Positions 5,577-6,912 of a stretch of 6,912 bases of DNA are shown here, in pieces. Below the pieces are notes generated by a model, which made no database searches, had not been told where the DNA came from, and worked only from the letters and a program-made list of their open reading frames with translations. The DNA is from Lautropia sp. (lineage in GTDB: Bacteria > Pseudomonadota > Gammaproteobacteria > Burkholderiales > Burkholderiaceae_E), in the NCBI GenBank assembly GCA_013813615.1, contig JACCRJ010000576.1, positions 1-6,912 of the forward strand. Reading direction: 5' to 3'. Position 1 is the stretch's first letter. Each line of letters opens with the position of its first letter. Position numbers and translations under genes: made by a program.

Positions 5577-5581
5577 AGGAA
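5577..5581 (+). promoter_or_regulatory. Ribosome binding site of thiG
   Basis: AGGAA in the thiS-thiG gap lies 11 nt before the ATG at 5593. The spacing is somewhat long, but it is the only purine-rich match, and no other in-frame start lies nearby. Confidence 0.5.
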
Positions 5582-5592
5582 CTCAGCATCCC

Positions 5593-6423
5593 ATGGAAAG
5601 GAACAGTGCAGGCGTCGGCAACGGCGCCGACAAGCTGCGCATCGGCAACCGGGAATTCGGATCCCGCCTGCTGATCGGTACCGGCAAGTATCGGGACTTC
5701 CAGCAGACGCGGGAGGCCATCGATGCGAGCGGCGCTGAAATCGTCACCGTCGCCATCCGCCGCACCAACATCGGCCAGAATGCGGGCGAGCCGAGCCTGC
5801 TGGAGACGGTGCCGCCGGACCGGTTTACGCTGCTCCCGAACACTGCCGGCTGCTACAACGCCGAGGACGCCGTACGCACCTTGCGGCTGGCGCGTGAACT
5901 CCTGGATGGACATTCGCTGGTGAAGCTCGAGGTGCTCGGCGACCAGCGCACCCTCTTTCCGGATATGCCGCAGACGCTGTCGGCGGCAAGGACGCTGGTC
6001 AAGGACGGCTTCGAGGTGATGGTGTACTGCAGCGACGACCCGATCCAGGCGAAGATGCTGGAGGACATCGGCTGTGTCGCGGTCATGCCGCTGGCCTCGC
6101 TGATCGGCTCGGGAATGGGCCTGCTGAACCCCTGGAACCTGCAGTTGATTCTCGAGCAGGCCAAAGTTCCGGTGATTGTCGACGCCGGCGTCGGCACCGC
6201 GTCGGATGCGGCCATCGCCATGGAGCTCGGTTGCGCCGGTGTGCTGATGAACACGGCCATCGCCGGCGCGAGGGACCCGATCATGATGGCCACCGCGATG
6301 AAACTCGGCGTGCAGGCGGGCCGGCTCGCCTGGCAGGCGGGCCGGATGCCGAAGAAGTACTACACCGCGATGCCATCGTCACCGGCCGAGGGCCTGCTTC
6401 CCAGTGTCCGGCGAGCCGGCTGA
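5593..6423 (+). CDS. thiG: Thiazole synthase ThiG
   Basis: A 276-residue TIM-barrel enzyme that joins deoxyxylulose 5-phosphate, dehydroglycine and the ThiS thiocarboxylate sulfur into the thiazole phosphate precursor of thiamin. Key family segments are present: LIGTGKY (27-33), [10 protein letters not shown] (53-62), VKLEVLGD (110-117, Lys111 as Schiff-base lysine, equal to Lys96 of the Bacillus enzyme), [16 protein letters not shown] (165-180, Gly-rich phosphate loop), [21 protein letters not shown] (193-213) and [14 protein letters not shown] (217-230). The N-terminus has about 12 extra residues before KLRIGNREF, common in this family. Length and C-terminus ([12 protein letters not shown]) are normal, with no sign of damage. 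It sits in a thiS-thiG-trmB operon and its last 20 bp overlap trmB. Confidence 0.97.
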   Translation: MERNSAGVGNGADKLRIGNREFGSRLLIGTGKYRDFQQTREAIDASGAEIVTVAIRRTNIGQNAGEPSLLETVPPDRFTLLPNTAGCYNAEDAVRTLRLARELLDGHSLVKLEVLGDQRTLFPDMPQTLSAARTLVKDGFEVMVYCSDDPIQAKMLEDIGCVAVMPLASLIGSGMGLLNPWNLQLILEQAKVPVIVDAGVGTASDAAIAMELGCAGVLMNTAIAGARDPIMMATAMKLGVQAGRLAWQAGRMPKKYYTAMPSSPAEGLLPSVRRAG

Positions 6424-6912
6424 CGAGCATCGTTACGGGAGCCTGATCCGCAGCTACGTGCTGCGCCGGTCGCATTTCTCGCCAGCGCAGCGCGGCGCGC
6501 ATGAACGGCTGATGCCGGTGTTCGGAATCCCGTTCAGCCGCGCGCCGCTCGACCTGCCGGCCGTCTTCGGGCGGCAGGCTTCCACGATCCTGGAGGTAGG
6601 GTTCGGGATGGGGGAGACCACCGCGGAGATCGCAGCTGCAAATCCCACCTTGGACTATATCGGAGTTGAAGTCCATACCCCAGGCGTGGGCGCCCTGCTG
6701 AAACTCCTGGAGGCGCGCGGCCTCAGCAATGTCCGGGTGATCGAGCACGATGTGCAGGAGGTGCTCGATCACCAGATACCTGACGGATCTCTGACTGGAG
6801 TGCATGTTTTTTTTCCGGACCCGTGGCCCAAGTCGCACCATCACAAACGTCGCCTGATCCAGCAACAATTCGTTAACAAGCTGACTACCAAACTGTGCTC
6901 GGGCGGCTACCT
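6404..6912 (+). CDS. trmB: tRNA (guanine-N7-)-methyltransferase TrmB, 3' end outside window
   Basis: A SAM-dependent Rossmann-fold enzyme that makes m7G46 in tRNA variable loops. From the GTG at 6404, 169 full codons are visible and the gene runs off the right edge; about 60-70 residues are probably missing. The N-terminal basic segment RSYVLRRS (16-23) corresponds to RSFVRRQG of the E. coli enzyme. The SAM loop is [11 protein letters not shown] (63-73), followed by [14 protein letters not shown] (86-99). [16 protein letters not shown] (136-151) carries the substrate-binding and catalytic Asp139 and the basic stretch of the family. No ATG lies upstream in frame; GTG 6404 has GAGGG 11 nt before it (6388-6392) and gives the expected N-terminal length. 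It overlaps thiG by 20 bp, so the genes are co-transcribed and perhaps coupled. A run of eight T (6807-6814) falls inside the Val-Phe-Phe codons. Confidence 0.93.
   Translation, partial: MSGEPADEHRYGSLIRSYVLRRSHFSPAQRGAHERLMPVFGIPFSRAPLDLPAVFGRQASTILEVGFGMGETTAEIAAANPTLDYIGVEVHTPGVGALLKLLEARGLSNVRVIEHDVQEVLDHQIPDGSLTGVHVFFPDPWPKSHHHKRRLIQQQFVNKLTTKLCSGGY

Noticed and set aside
5251..6423. Idea that tRNA-Gly next to thiSG reflects a glycine link, since some thiazole pathways use glycine
   Set aside because: No leader, riboswitch or shared mechanism is visible; adjacency alone is weak and could be chance.

Overview
The window is a GC-rich (roughly 65% by eye), densely coding piece of a bacterial chromosome. 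The order tRNA-Gly / thiS / thiG / trmB, the sequence character of ThiG and TrmB, and the encoded CCA on the tRNA suggest Pseudomonadota, probably a high-GC gamma- or betaproteobacterium. This placement is inferred from gene order and remembered family features; no search was run.

Left part, + strand. Positions 1-632 carry the C-terminal two thirds of a manganese (non-haem) catalase, cut by the window edge. A hairpin follows. Next, at about 838-2100, comes a protein with a Sec-type signal peptide that I do not recognise. It has a short lysine/glycine-rich pentapeptide repeat between a probable beta-rich N-terminal part and an alpha-helical C-terminal part. Its start region contains a 14-bp direct repeat that duplicates the start-codon context.

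Middle part, - strand. Three genes form a tight operon read right to left: a histone-deacetylase-like zinc amidohydrolase (5058-4117), a beta-hydroxyacid dehydrogenase closest to the L-threonate dehydrogenase (LtnD) clade (4120-3251), and a Gfo/Idh/MocA-type NAD(P) oxidoreductase (3254-2163). Both junctions are 4-bp ATGA overlaps, so the genes are probably translationally coupled. A hydrolase that could free an acylated substrate plus two dehydrogenases looks like a small catabolic module; its substrate cannot be read from the sequence. The operon converges on the secreted-protein gene with a 62-bp gap.

Right part, + strand. A tRNA-Gly(CCC) gene with a good -10 box at its 5' end is followed after 39 bp by thiS and thiG, which make the thiazole half of thiamin. 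Then comes trmB (tRNA guanine-N7 methyltransferase), which overlaps the end of thiG through a GTG start and runs off the window. A -10-like box lies so close to the thiS ATG that the transcript could be leaderless. No TPP riboswitch is visible in front of thiS.

Nothing here is a mobile element, CRISPR array or defence island. The most unusual items are the HDAC-like / LtnD-like / Gfo operon, the Gfo enzyme's loss of the usual catalytic Asp, and the unrecognised exported protein.
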